Position numbers and translations under genes: made by a program. Shown here piece after piece: positions 18,001 through 26,328 of a DNA stretch of 64,000 bases. The notes under the pieces are model-generated. The model had not been told where the DNA came from and did not search any database. It saw nothing but the letters and a program-made list of their open reading frames with translations. The stretch's first letter is position 1. Each line of letters begins with the position of its first letter. The DNA is from CAYUVH01 sp964448135 (GTDB lineage: Bacteria > Verrucomicrobiota > Verrucomicrobiia > Limisphaerales > UBA8199), in NCBI GenBank assembly GCA_964448135.1, contig CAYUVH010000054.1, positions 62,001-126,000 of the forward strand, given 5' to 3'.

Positions 18001-18764
18001 TCCTCCATGTCGAGGTAGACGAACTTCGAGACGACTTCGCCGTCGGGCCGGGTGAAGCGGGCCTGCATGGCGGCGCGGAACAACGGCTCGAGGCGTTCGC
18101 AGAGCGCGGCGACGGTGTGCTCGCGGGCGAGGGAGGAAATCTGGGAGTAGAGCGTGGAAATTTTTACGGAGATGACTTCCAGCTCGGGCCATTGCAGAGC
18201 GGCGAGGAGTTGCTGGAGGCGGTGCGCGGCCTCGGTTTCGCTGAGGATGGCTTCGCCGAGAAAATTGACGTTCATGCGCAGCCCTTCCCGCGTGCGGTCC
18301 GCGAGGTGGCTTGCGAGCATTTCTCTTTCGCCCGGCAGGATCACGTTGGCCGTCTCCTTTTGCATGTGGTCTTTGACCAACGGCAACGCAACGCCCGGCA
18401 GGTAGCCACCGAATGTCTGAAACCCTTTCAGCAGGGTCCGATCCCACGGACTGAAAAAGCGCGGGACACCCTGCACGTCGAGAATGTGGGTGAGATGCTC
18501 GACGGCGCGGGCGGGGTCGTGCGAGCGAAAGGCCTGGTCGGTCATCTGCGCGAGCGTGGACTTGTCGGACGGCGTCTGAAGCATGCGATCCAGCTCGGCC
18601 TGCTGGCGACGTTCAGAGGAAGTCTGTAATTCGGCGGCGCGCTCCTGGAGACGGCGGGCGAGGAAGAGTGCCTTTTGGACGGCGGGCGGGCGGGCGGAGC
18701 CGGCGGCGGGTTGGAAGCCAGAAAGAAGTTGTTCCAAAAGTGAGGTTGAGATTGGTGGTTTCAT
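15084..18764 (-). CDS. putA: Bifunctional proline dehydrogenase / P5C dehydrogenase
   Basis: A protein of about 1226 aa that oxidises proline to glutamate in two steps. The proline dehydrogenase barrel occupies roughly residues 60-480, with the FAD/substrate motif YLIRRLDEN near 430. The aldehyde dehydrogenase domain spans about 510-1000, with SPWNFP near 676, AETGGKDATMVT, and the catalytic cysteine C808 in GQKCSATS. A further 200-residue C-terminal part follows, typical of long PutA. No ribbon-helix-helix domain is present, so it is not an autogenous repressor. ATG 18764 is preferred over a TTG at 18806. At residues about 1000-1015 (SPSPPLEERAGERK) the domain linker is encoded by a palindromic repeat. 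Confidence 0.95.
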   Translation of the reverse strand: MKPPISTSLLEQLLSGFQPAAGSARPPAVQKALFLARRLQERAAELQTSSERRQQAELDRMLQTPSDKSTLAQMTDQAFRSHDPARAVEHLTHILDVQGVPRFFSPWDRTLLKGFQTFGGYLPGVALPLVKDHMQKETANVILPGEREMLASHLADRTREGLRMNVNFLGEAILSETEAAHRLQQLLAALQWPELEVISVKISTLYSQISSLAREHTVAALCERLEPLFRAAMQARFTRPDGEVVSKFVYLDMEEYRDKDLTALAFMRTLDLPGFEHARAGIALQSYIPDSFLTLRQIQIWAQRRVAAGGGRVTVRIVKGANMESERVEASLRGWAQAPYQTKRDTDANYKRMLHAAMEPENLAAMDVGVASHNLFDLAYGLVLAQECKALDRVQFEMLEGMANHQRRALFEASQRLLLYAPACKKENFINAIGYLIRRLDENTGPENFLRHAFKLKTDSPEWRQLEDSFIASFEAVDTVDVSPRRAQNRMLPPAAVNPIARAWQHLENEPDTDFTLPLNIHWGLQIIEHWKPRCGDRATQIPIVIAGEELTTGHPIRDCVDPSRPGVVVGRSVQASEADVARAVECAAADPDGWRALAPCDRSEILRRVAHELRVARGDLMGAAMADGGKTLPESDPEVSEAVDFVEFYRDCARWWQEMPGLKGRGRGVVVVVSPWNFPIAIPCGGIAAALAAGNTVILKPASDTILVAWELCQCFWRAGVSKRVLQFAPCSGGQAGRALVQHPKVNAVILTGGTETARAMLRENPRLPLFAETGGKDATMVTAVSDRDQAIKHVLQSAFGHSGQKCSATSLLLLQAEVYDDPQFRRALCEAAASLKVGSAWQPETKMGPLIRPPSGDLANALSRLDPGEEWALEPRSLDNNPCLWTPGIKYGVQPGSYSHLTEFFGPVLSVMRFEKLSEAVALVNQTGFGLTSGLESLDEREWDYWKENINAGNLYINRVTTGAIVLRQPFGGMGKSVFGPGMKAGGPNYVAQLMEFQDVSPSPPLEERAGERKQRGDQQKDTLIVLSHDPRIATLPDSPRILTAISSYIHACREEFSLPHDHFLLVGQDNFRRYRSLETIRVRVHPADTTFEIFARVCAAHATGAQVVVSRPPAFTSEALTLLESLTESWAADIEFLDETDEQLIQAIRENQTDRIRYAAADRVPVAILQAAAETNLCIASEPASAEGRLELLWYLREQSLSIGYHRYGNLGTRTAEPRAPVL
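15718..15762. repeat. Palindromic repeat inside the putA coding sequence
   Basis: CCCTCTCCTC-CAGAG-GAGGAGAGGG (15731-15755) is a perfect 10-bp stem with a 5-nt loop, flanked by CTCTCCCCTG. It encodes SPPLEERAGER between the aldehyde dehydrogenase domain and the C-terminal part of PutA, without a frame break. It is similar in style to the argS insert. Confidence 0.75.
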
Positions 18765-19012
18765 CCGCAGGCGGGGGAATATCCTCTTACGCCATCCATT
18801 CGACAATCAGGAAACGAGATTCCTGAAAAAACTGCGATTGGAAATGTTGGTACCAAGTCGAGAAGCCGGGCTTTGCGAACATGAGCAAGAACAGCCGGTA
18901 GACTCGGAGCCGCGGGAATTCTGATATTGAACCGCTTTCGGACGTTGCTGCGGACCCCGACTCGAGGCCCTCAGGGCAGGCATGAATGTCCGAGCTCCGT
19001 AGCGTTTGCCGG

Positions 19013-19936
19013 TCAAAAAGTGGTCGGGAGCCGGAGCAATTTCTCCACCGTCTCGCGCGCCGGGAAACGGGCGCGGCTCCATTCGGGCAGCTTGTCCTGC
19101 ATCCGCTCGATCCGGCTGGATATTTGGGCGAGCGGAGCCAGGGAGTAGACGGTCGTGGTGCCGAGCTGTTTTGCCTGGGCGGGCATGCACCGGCAGAGCA
19201 GCGTGCTGACGTTGTGATCGGGAGCCGCGAGATAAAGGATGGGGCCCAGCGCCGCCGCGCTGTCTTCGATAAGGCGCGGGACAATGACATCGGGCGCGTT
19301 GGTCAGGCCGGCTTCGACGGAATAACGCCGGCTGGCGAGGGGCGCGCCGAATTCCGCGGCCGCGGCGGTTTCGACGCTGCGGGCCACGAAAATCAACTGC
19401 GCTCCGGAAGGATCGGCCAGGATTTCCCAGATGACGGGCAGGCCGGCGGAGTTGAGGGTGATGCGCACGCCCTGGGGTTCGCGCCCGTCGCCGCCATATT
19501 GCGGGATGGGACTCATGGCGAAGGCGCGAGGGGTGTTCCGCGTGCCCGCGTAAAACCAAACATAGGAAAACCGGGCATGCGGCCGGCCGTGGACGGTGAT
19601 CGTATCACTGTCCCAGAAGAGCGTCGGCCGGACCGATTCCTTGCCGCGGCCATCACCGGCCTCCGTTTGCAGCATGATCAAGGGCGCCAGCAATTCGGCC
19701 AGGCCGTTCGTTTTCGCTTCGATCGGTTTAAAATAATCGGCGCGGGCGAATTGATTGGTCGTGCGGTCGTAAATTGAAGCGCGGATTTCGGGCGTCAGTT
19801 CAGCGGCCCTCAAAGCGGGCGCGACCAGAGCCAGCAAGAGTCCAGCGAGCGTGAGAATTCCCGCAACGCGCCGGATTTTGGAACTCAAGCGCCGGTTCCC
19901 CAGCGCCAATTTGTCTTTGGTTTTAATGAAATACAT
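19013..19936 (-). CDS. Secreted hypothetical protein
   Basis: A 307-aa protein with a basic N-terminus, a hydrophobic signal segment (VAGILTLAGLLLALVAP, residues 24-40) and a likely signal-peptidase site at ALRAAE. The mature part shows no catalytic motif I recognise. It has a TLFWDSDTITVHGRPHARF segment and a late LCRCMP pair. It lies 32 bp upstream of the kdpE stop on the same strand but reads away from kdp function. The 248 bp between putA and this gene hold nothing recognisable. Confidence 0.65.
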   Translation of the reverse strand: MYFIKTKDKLALGNRRLSSKIRRVAGILTLAGLLLALVAPALRAAELTPEIRASIYDRTTNQFARADYFKPIEAKTNGLAELLAPLIMLQTEAGDGRGKESVRPTLFWDSDTITVHGRPHARFSYVWFYAGTRNTPRAFAMSPIPQYGGDGREPQGVRITLNSAGLPVIWEILADPSGAQLIFVARSVETAAAAEFGAPLASRRYSVEAGLTNAPDVIVPRLIEDSAAALGPILYLAAPDHNVSTLLCRCMPAQAKQLGTTTVYSLAPLAQISSRIERMQDKLPEWSRARFPARETVEKLLRLPTTF

Positions 19937-19968
19937 GCCGGCTCGGAATCTACCGGAGCCTATCTTTC

Positions 19969-20679
19969 CTAAACCGGCTTAAGTAACAAGCGATAACCTA
20001 CGGCGGGTTCGGTGATGATGAGCGCCGGGGCCGAGGGGTCGGCTTCCAGTTTTTCGCGAAGGTGGGCGATATGGACCCGAAGATAATGCGACTGCTCGAT
20101 GGCCTTAGCGCCCCAGACTTCGGTCAATAATTGGCGATGGGTAAGCACGCGGCCGGCGTGGGTGACCAACAGCCGCAGCAGGGAGTATTCGATGGGCGTG
20201 AGTTTTACTTCCGCGCCGTCCTTGGTCACGACGCGCTTGGAGAGATCCACTTCGAGATTTCCGGTGCGGAAGAGGGCGTCCGCGCCCTGCGGCTGGCCGT
20301 GGCGCAGCGCGGCGCGGAGACGAGCGAGGAGCTCGGCACTGTTGAAGGGCTTGGTGACGTAATCATCCGCGCCGGCATCCAGGGTGGCGACTTTGTCATC
20401 CTCCTGGTCGCGCACGCTCAGGATGATGACGGGCACGCGGCTCCATTCGCGGATGCGCTTGAGGACTTCCGTGCCTTCCATATCCGGAAGGCCAAGGTCG
20501 AGCAGCACCACGTCGGGCTTTCGTTGCGCGGCCTGAAGGACGCCTTCCTGCCCGGTCGCGGAGTCGAACACGCGATAGCCCGCTGCCTCGAGCGTCACGC
20601 GCAGGAGGCGGCGGATTTGCGGTTCGTCGTCAATGACCAAGGCCGTCTGCGCGGGCTTGCTGGGGTCCAGTTTCGTCAT
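19969..20679 (-). CDS. kdpE: KdpE response regulator
   Basis: A 236-aa OmpR-family regulator with phospho-acceptor D61 (VVLLDLGLPDMEG), acidic pocket ALVIDDEPQI, VIILSVRDQEDDKVATLDAGADDYVTKPF, and a winged helix ending RVHIAHLREKLEADPS and VGYRLL. The start overlaps the kdpD stop by 4 bp (ATGA), so the pair is coupled. As the last gene of the kdp operon it would activate transcription from the operator upstream of the first small ORF. Confidence 0.95.
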   Translation of the reverse strand: MTKLDPSKPAQTALVIDDEPQIRRLLRVTLEAAGYRVFDSATGQEGVLQAAQRKPDVVLLDLGLPDMEGTEVLKRIREWSRVPVIILSVRDQEDDKVATLDAGADDYVTKPFNSAELLARLRAALRHGQPQGADALFRTGNLEVDLSKRVVTKDGAEVKLTPIEYSLLRLLVTHAGRVLTHRQLLTEVWGAKAIEQSHYLRVHIAHLREKLEADPSAPALIITEPAVGYRLLLKPV

Positions 20680-23339
20680 CCGGGTTCAACGGTTGGCGGT
20701 TTGTCGGGCTGTGGCAAGCTGAGAGTGAAAATAGCGCCGCCGCCGGGGCGATTGTCGGCGCTGACGATGCCGCCGTGGGCCTCCACAAAGCCCTTTACAA
20801 TGGCGAGGCCGAGACCGCTGCCGCCGGTCGGCGCGTTCGGAGCGCGAAAGAATTTGTCGAAGATGCGCGGCAGCCATTCGGCCGGAATGCCGGGGCCGCG
20901 GTCGGCGACACTGAGCCGCAGCTGGCCGTCGGCGAGCGCGGCTTTGACTTCGACGGGCGTGTCGGCGGGGGTGTGCACCGCAGCGTTGAGCAACAGATTG
21001 CCGAGCGCGTGCTGGACGAGCGAAAAATCCAAGCGGACGAGCAGCGGTTCGGCGGGCAGGTCGGATGTGACCGGATGCGAGGTGAGCTCGCGCTCCAACT
21101 CGCGCAGGGTCGTTTGCACGAGGTCGCGGGCGTCGTACCAGTCCAGGTGGGGACGCACCTTGCCGGATTCGAGCCGGGCCATGTCGAGCAGGTTGCCGAC
21201 GACGCGGTTAAGCCGGACGTTGGCCTCGAGAATTTCGTTCATCAAGGCGCGGCGCTGTTCCGGCGCGGCGGATTCGGCGAGCGCGAGCGCGGAAGCGGCG
21301 CTGGTGCTGGCGGCGAGGGGGGTGCGCAATTCGTGCGAGATGGAATTCAACAGCGTGCGGCTGAATTTCTCCGACTCGGCGAGCAACCGTGCCTGGTCGG
21401 CGGCGGTGCGCAGTTCGACACGATCGAGAATCAGCGCGGCCTGGCGCGCGAACGTCTCCAGCAGATCGCGCTGGGCGAGGGTCAGATTCGCATCCGGCAA
21501 TTGCACCGCCAGCACGCCGAAGGCTTTTCGCCCGGTGGCCAGCGGCAGGTGGAAGGCCTCGGCGCCGGGCAGGTTGTCGGTGAACCGGCCGGCGGGTTTG
21601 CGCTGCCGGAACGCCCAGTCGGCCACGCCGAGTTCCTTGATGGAAAGCGTGAGCGAACCGTCCGGGTGCGGCGCGAGCGTGTCGTTTTGGGCGAGCACGA
21701 CGGCGACGGCCGCGCGAAAGACGCGATTGACCTGCGTGAGCAGCTGCCAGACCACCTCGTCGCGGGAGGAAACTTCCGCGAGTTCGCGGGTGAATTCATA
21801 CAGGGCGACGGCGCGCTCCTCGCGTTTGCGTTCGGCGGCCTCCTGGGCGCGAATACGCGCGACGAGCTGGCCGAGCACGATGGCCACAACAAAATAGAGC
21901 GCGAACAAAATGGCGTCTTCGAGCTTGGAAATGACGAAGGTGAATCGCGGCGGAAGAAAAAAGAAATCCCACAGCACGGCGCTCAACGCGCCGGCGAGCA
22001 GCACGGGGCCGCGCCCGACCCGGAGCGCGACGAGCACCACGGCGAGGAGAAACACCAGCCCGGGGACCCGCGGCCCGGACCAGGCCATCAACGCCAGATT
22101 GATGAGCCCGGTGATGACGACAACGGTGAAGGCGAAAAAATATTGCTGGAAGTCCGATCCCACCACGGGCAGGCGAAAAGGCGAAGGCGGCTCAACGCTG
22201 CTTTTTTCCGCGCGCACGACCTGCAAATCAACATCACCGCTCTCGCGGGCGAGCCGGCGAAGCAAACGGTCGCCGCGCCGCCATTCCAGCCAGCCCGTGC
22301 CGACGGGTTTGCCCACAATGAGCTGGGTGGCATTTTGCTGGCGGGCGACACGCAGCAGTCCGCGCACGAGATCATCGTCCGTCGTGGTGAAGACTTCGGC
22401 GCCGAGTTCCCGGGCGGTGGCGAGATTTTTTTCGAGTTGCGCCTGGGCGGAGGTGGTGAGCGAGCGCGAGCTCTCGACGTGCACCGCGAGCCAGCGGCAG
22501 CGGAGGCCATCGGCCATGCGGCGCGTCCAGCGCATGAGTGGCTCGGAAAACGGACCGGGCCCCACGCCGACGAGCAGGCAATGACCGGTCTTCCAGGGGC
22601 CGGCGCTGGCCTGCGTGGCACGAAAACCACGCGTGTCCGCCCCCACGTGATCCGCCACCAGACGCAGAGACAGTTCGCGCAATGCCGTGAGATTGCCCTC
22701 ACGGAAAAAATTCGAAGCCGCGGCGGTTGCGCGATCTGGCAAATAGACTTTGCCCTCCTGCAACCGTTGAATCAGTTCGGTCGGCGGCAGGTCCACCAAC
22801 TCCAGCACCGCGTCGTCGAGCACGCTGTCGGGAACCGTTTCGCGGATTTCCGCGCCGGTGACCTGGCGGACGGTGTCGGCGCGGCTTTCGACATGCTGGA
22901 CGTTGAGCGTGGTGAAAACGTCCATGCCGGCGTCGAGGAGTTCGGCGACGTCCTGCCAGCGCTTGGGATGGCGGGCGCCCGGTGCGTTCGTGTGCGCCAA
23001 TTCATCCACGAGGATGAGCCGGGGCCGGCGCGACAAGGCGGCATCGAGATCGAATTCCGTGAGCGTCACGCCGCGATACTCAAGGGTCTTGCGGGGAAGC
23101 TGCGGCAGACCGGCTGCGAGCGCATCGGTCTCCTTGCGACCGTGGGTTTCGACATAACCCACGACCAGGTCGCGGCCCGCGTTCAATTCGCGATGTGCAG
23201 CCTCCAGCATGGCGTAGGTTTTGCCGACGCCCGGGGACATACCGAGAAAGACCTTCAAACGACCGCGCGCCTTGGCGGTTTCCTCGCGCTGGATGGAACT
23301 CAGCAGCGCGTCAGGATTTGGGCGGTCGCTCTCGCTCAC
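20676..23339 (-). CDS. kdpD: KdpD osmosensitive K+ channel sensor kinase
   Basis: An 887-aa sensor with the full KdpD layout. An N-terminal KdpD domain has Walker A GMSPGVGKT (residues 33-41) and ELAHTNAPGARHPKRW. A universal-stress-protein-like domain follows to about residue 370. Four closely packed transmembrane helices lie around residues 400-490. A GAF-type region follows, then HisKA with H669 in SISHELRTPLA, and an HATPase domain (DRGPGIP, GGSGLGLAIVKGF). It phosphorylates KdpE when potassium is limiting. The start is GTG. It is separated from kdpC by one small membrane ORF. Confidence 0.96.
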   Translation of the reverse strand: MSESDRPNPDALLSSIQREETAKARGRLKVFLGMSPGVGKTYAMLEAAHRELNAGRDLVVGYVETHGRKETDALAAGLPQLPRKTLEYRGVTLTEFDLDAALSRRPRLILVDELAHTNAPGARHPKRWQDVAELLDAGMDVFTTLNVQHVESRADTVRQVTGAEIRETVPDSVLDDAVLELVDLPPTELIQRLQEGKVYLPDRATAAASNFFREGNLTALRELSLRLVADHVGADTRGFRATQASAGPWKTGHCLLVGVGPGPFSEPLMRWTRRMADGLRCRWLAVHVESSRSLTTSAQAQLEKNLATARELGAEVFTTTDDDLVRGLLRVARQQNATQLIVGKPVGTGWLEWRRGDRLLRRLARESGDVDLQVVRAEKSSVEPPSPFRLPVVGSDFQQYFFAFTVVVITGLINLALMAWSGPRVPGLVFLLAVVLVALRVGRGPVLLAGALSAVLWDFFFLPPRFTFVISKLEDAILFALYFVVAIVLGQLVARIRAQEAAERKREERAVALYEFTRELAEVSSRDEVVWQLLTQVNRVFRAAVAVVLAQNDTLAPHPDGSLTLSIKELGVADWAFRQRKPAGRFTDNLPGAEAFHLPLATGRKAFGVLAVQLPDANLTLAQRDLLETFARQAALILDRVELRTAADQARLLAESEKFSRTLLNSISHELRTPLAASTSAASALALAESAAPEQRRALMNEILEANVRLNRVVGNLLDMARLESGKVRPHLDWYDARDLVQTTLRELERELTSHPVTSDLPAEPLLVRLDFSLVQHALGNLLLNAAVHTPADTPVEVKAALADGQLRLSVADRGPGIPAEWLPRIFDKFFRAPNAPTGGSGLGLAIVKGFVEAHGGIVSADNRPGGGAIFTLSLPQPDKPPTVEPG

Positions 23340-23373
23340 ATAATCAAGGTAACAATGACAACGCCAAATTCAG

Positions 23374-23667
23374 CTAATTATTCGCGGTGGCCCTCGCAGG
23401 ATTCGGGAGAAACCAGGTCCAGAGTGGCGGCCGGTCCGCACGATTTCGCCTGCGGATGAATTCAGATGATTCGACCTTATCAACGACCACGACCCGGATC
23501 ACGATGATTTGCCGCGGCCCGGCCAGAGTTATACCCACAGCGGTTCGGGGATAGATTCGGGGCTGGCCAAACCGCTTGAAGGTCCAGACCACGAGCCCGG
23601 CGATGACAAAGGTCCCCGCCAGCAGAAAACCCAAAATCGCAAGGACTATCGCCAGTTCTTCCAGCAT
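23374..23667 (-). CDS. Small membrane protein between kdpC and kdpD
   Basis: A 97-aa protein with one strong transmembrane helix at residues 5-30 (AIVLAILGFLLAGTFVIAGLVV is the core, shortened here to LAILGFLLAGTFVIAGLVV) followed by a basic cytosolic tail. It lies 14 bp from kdpC and 34 bp from kdpD on the same strand, so it is co-transcribed with the potassium transporter. No named family was recognised. It could be a lineage-specific accessory of the KdpABC-KdpD system, but this is inferred from position only. Confidence 0.6.
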   Translation of the reverse strand: MLEELAIVLAILGFLLAGTFVIAGLVVWTFKRFGQPRIYPRTAVGITLAGPRQIIVIRVVVVDKVESSEFIRRRNRADRPPLWTWFLPNPARATANN

Positions 23668-23681
23668 CAGGGGCTCGCCTC

Positions 23682-24272
23682 CTATTTTGCCGAGGCACCG
23701 TCCAGGGCAAGGTTTAGAGCCAGGACATTCACACCCGGCTCGCCGAGGATTCCCAGATCCGCCGCGTCGGTGCTTTTCTTCAACAGGTCACGGACCGCCT
23801 CGACGCTCAAACCACGTGCTTTGGCAACGCGCGGAATTTGCAGTTCCGCGTTGCGGGGCGTGATATGAGGATCCAATCCGCTCGCCGAAGCCGTGACGGC
23901 GTCCGCGGGCACGGCGTCGGTCTCCTTTAAACCGTTTTCCGTGCGGTATGCGGCGATGCGATCCTTGATGGCGTCGTTCAGTTTTTGCGAAGTCGGGCCG
24001 AGATTGCTGCCACCGGAAGCGGTGGCGTCATAGCCATTCCCCGCGGCGGAGGGACGCGGATGGAAATACCTGTCAGCGGCAAAACCCTGGCCGAGTAATT
24101 TTGAGCCGCGCACTTTGCCATCCGGAGCCACGATCAGGCTGCCGTTGGCCTGGTCACGGAACAGCGTCTGGCCCACAACGAAAACCACGAGCGGATACAC
24201 ACCGCAACAGACGATCGCCAGCACCACGGTGGACACGAGCGCGCCGCGAAGTTCGGAGAAAAATGTTTTCAT
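23682..24272 (-). CDS. kdpC: K+-transporting ATPase subunit C
   Basis: A 196-aa membrane-anchored periplasmic subunit. It has one N-terminal helix (VVLAIVCCGVYPLVVFVVGQ), then GSLI, GSKLLGQGFA, YFHPRPSAAGNGYDATASGGSNLGP (quoted only as family-typical FHPRPS and SGGSNLGP), DAVTASASGLDPHI and LNLAL. It stabilises the KdpA-KdpB complex. The start is 3 bp after the kdpB stop. Confidence 0.95.
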   Translation of the reverse strand: MKTFFSELRGALVSTVVLAIVCCGVYPLVVFVVGQTLFRDQANGSLIVAPDGKVRGSKLLGQGFAADRYFHPRPSAAGNGYDATASGGSNLGPTSQKLNDAIKDRIAAYRTENGLKETDAVPADAVTASASGLDPHITPRNAELQIPRVAKARGLSVEAVRDLLKKSTDAADLGILGEPGVNVLALNLALDGASAK

Positions 24273-24275
24273 ACG

Positions 24276-26318
24276 TCAAACGAGATGCAGGGCGGTGATG
24301 ATCAGATCAATGGCCTTGATGCCGATGAAAGGAATAATGACGCCGCCGAGGCCGTAGATGAGGAGGTTGCGCTGCAGGATGGCAAGAGCGCCCATGGGCC
24401 GGTAGGCCACGCCGCGCAAGGCGAGAGGAATCAGCGCGATGATGATGAGCGCGTTGAAAATGATGGCGCTGAGAATGGCGCTTTGCGGCGAGGCCAACCG
24501 CATGACATTGAGCGCCGTTATGGCCGGGAAGGTGGCCATGAGCATCGCGGGAATGATCGCGAAATACTTGGCGATGTCGTTGGCGATGCTGAAGGTGGTG
24601 AGCGAGCCGCGGGTGATGAGCATTTGTTTGCCGATCTCGACGATGTCTATGAGCTTCGTGGGATTGCTGTCGAGGTCCACCATGTTGCCGGCCTCGCGCG
24701 CGGCCTGGGTGCCGGTATTCATGGCGACGCCAACGTCGGCCTGGGCCAGCGCCGGGGCATCGTTCGTGCCGTCCCCCGTCATGGCCACGAGATGCCCCGC
24801 CGCCTGTTCCTCCCGAATCCGTTTGAGCTTCTGCTCGGGCGTCGCCTGCGCCATGAAATCGTCCACGCCTGCCTCGGCGGCGATGGCGGCGGCGGTGAGC
24901 GGATTGTCGCCGGTGATCATCACGGTCTTGATGCCCATCTTGCGAAGCTGCGCGAAACGCTCCTTGATGCCACCTTTGACGACGTCCTTCAGCTGGACGA
25001 CGCCGAGCACTTCACGGCCTTCCGCGACCACCAAGGGCGTTCCTCCGGCGCGGGAAATTTCATCCACCCCAAGGCTGACCTCCTGGGGGAAGGACCCGCC
25101 GTGCTGGTCCACGTAAAGCCGGATGGCGTCGGCGGCGCCTTTGCGAATGGAACGCGGCGGCAGGCCGTCGAGCGCCGGAAAATCGACGCCGCTCATGCGG
25201 GTCTGCGCGGCGAACGGAACAAACTTCGCATGCGGATCGGCGACTTCGCGGGCACGGAGATTGAACTGTTGCTTCGCCAGCACGGCGATGCTGCGGCCTT
25301 CGGGGGTTTCGTCTGCGAGCGAGGCAAGCTGGGCGGCGTCGGCGAGACGCTCGGGCTTGATGTTCGGCGCGGGGAGAAAGGCGGTGGCCATGCGATTGCC
25401 AAGGGTGATGGTGCCGGTCTTGTCGAGCAGCAGCACATCCACATCACCGGAAGCTTCGACGGCGCGGCCGCTCATGGCGAGGACGTTGCGTTGCAACACG
25501 CGATCCATACCCGCGATGCCGATGGCGCTGAGCAAGCCGCCGATGGTGGTCGGAATCAAGCACACCAACAGCGCAATCAGAACGGGGATCGAAAAGTTCG
25601 TGGCGGAATAGATTCCGAAGGGCTTCAGCGTCACGCACACGAGCAGAAAAATCACGGTCAGCGCCGCGAGCAGGATGGTAAGAGCGATTTCGTTGGGAGT
25701 CTTCTGGCGCCGGGCGCCCTCCACGAGCCCGATCATCCGATCCAGAAAGCCCTGGCCCTTGTCGGTGCTGACGCGAACCACGATACGATCACTCAGCACG
25801 CGCGTGCCGCCGGTGACGGCGCTGCGATCGCCGCCGCTTTCGCGAATCACCGGGGCGGATTCGCCCGTGATGGCGGCCTCGTCCACGCTGGCGATGCCTT
25901 CGACCACGTCGCCGTCGGCCGGGATCACATCGTTGGCTTCACAGACGACGAGGTCGCCTTTTTTCAAATCCGCGGCGGGAATTTTTTCTTCTTTGCCGTT
26001 GCTCAAACGCCGGGCCACGGTGTCCTTGCGGGCTTTACGCAGGGCGTTGGCTTGCGCTTTGCCGCGCCCCTCCGCCACGGCCTCGGCGAAGTTGGCAAAG
26101 AGGACGGTGAACCAGAGCCAGATGGCGAGCTGGGCGACAAAACCGCGCAAGGAAGATTCGGCGGTGAAGATGCCGACCGTGGTCAGCGCCGCGCCGACCT
26201 GGGTCACAAACATGACGGGGTTTTTCACCATGAGCCGGGGATCCAGCTTTCTGAAGGACTCGCCGATGGCCGGGCCGGCGATTTTCCAATCGAAAAGAGA
26301 GGGAGGTTTCTGGGTCAT
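24276..26318 (-). CDS. kdpB: K+-transporting P-type ATPase subunit B
   Basis: A 680-aa P-type ATPase. The phosphorylated Asp is D299 in LLLDKTGTITLGNRM. The actuator motif ITGES precedes it, with the nucleotide domain and MTGDGTNDAPALAQADVG after. The C-terminal helices are typical of KdpB. It uses ATP to drive K+ through KdpA. It is 10 bp from kdpA and 3 bp from kdpC. Confidence 0.97.
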   Translation of the reverse strand: MTQKPPSLFDWKIAGPAIGESFRKLDPRLMVKNPVMFVTQVGAALTTVGIFTAESSLRGFVAQLAIWLWFTVLFANFAEAVAEGRGKAQANALRKARKDTVARRLSNGKEEKIPAADLKKGDLVVCEANDVIPADGDVVEGIASVDEAAITGESAPVIRESGGDRSAVTGGTRVLSDRIVVRVSTDKGQGFLDRMIGLVEGARRQKTPNEIALTILLAALTVIFLLVCVTLKPFGIYSATNFSIPVLIALLVCLIPTTIGGLLSAIGIAGMDRVLQRNVLAMSGRAVEASGDVDVLLLDKTGTITLGNRMATAFLPAPNIKPERLADAAQLASLADETPEGRSIAVLAKQQFNLRAREVADPHAKFVPFAAQTRMSGVDFPALDGLPPRSIRKGAADAIRLYVDQHGGSFPQEVSLGVDEISRAGGTPLVVAEGREVLGVVQLKDVVKGGIKERFAQLRKMGIKTVMITGDNPLTAAAIAAEAGVDDFMAQATPEQKLKRIREEQAAGHLVAMTGDGTNDAPALAQADVGVAMNTGTQAAREAGNMVDLDSNPTKLIDIVEIGKQMLITRGSLTTFSIANDIAKYFAIIPAMLMATFPAITALNVMRLASPQSAILSAIIFNALIIIALIPLALRGVAYRPMGALAILQRNLLIYGLGGVIIPFIGIKAIDLIITALHLV

Positions 26319-26328
26319 ATGATTTGCC

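Noticed and set aside
18807..19012. A small gene between putA and the secreted protein
   Set aside because: Open frames there only extend from antisense putA; no start with a ribosome site or recognisable motif.
20775..23459. An open frame of 894 codons on the plus strand opposite kdpD
   Set aside because: kdpD matches its family end to end. The opposite frame is a mirror of GC-rich codon use, with glycine/arginine/histidine-rich low-complexity protein and no domain.
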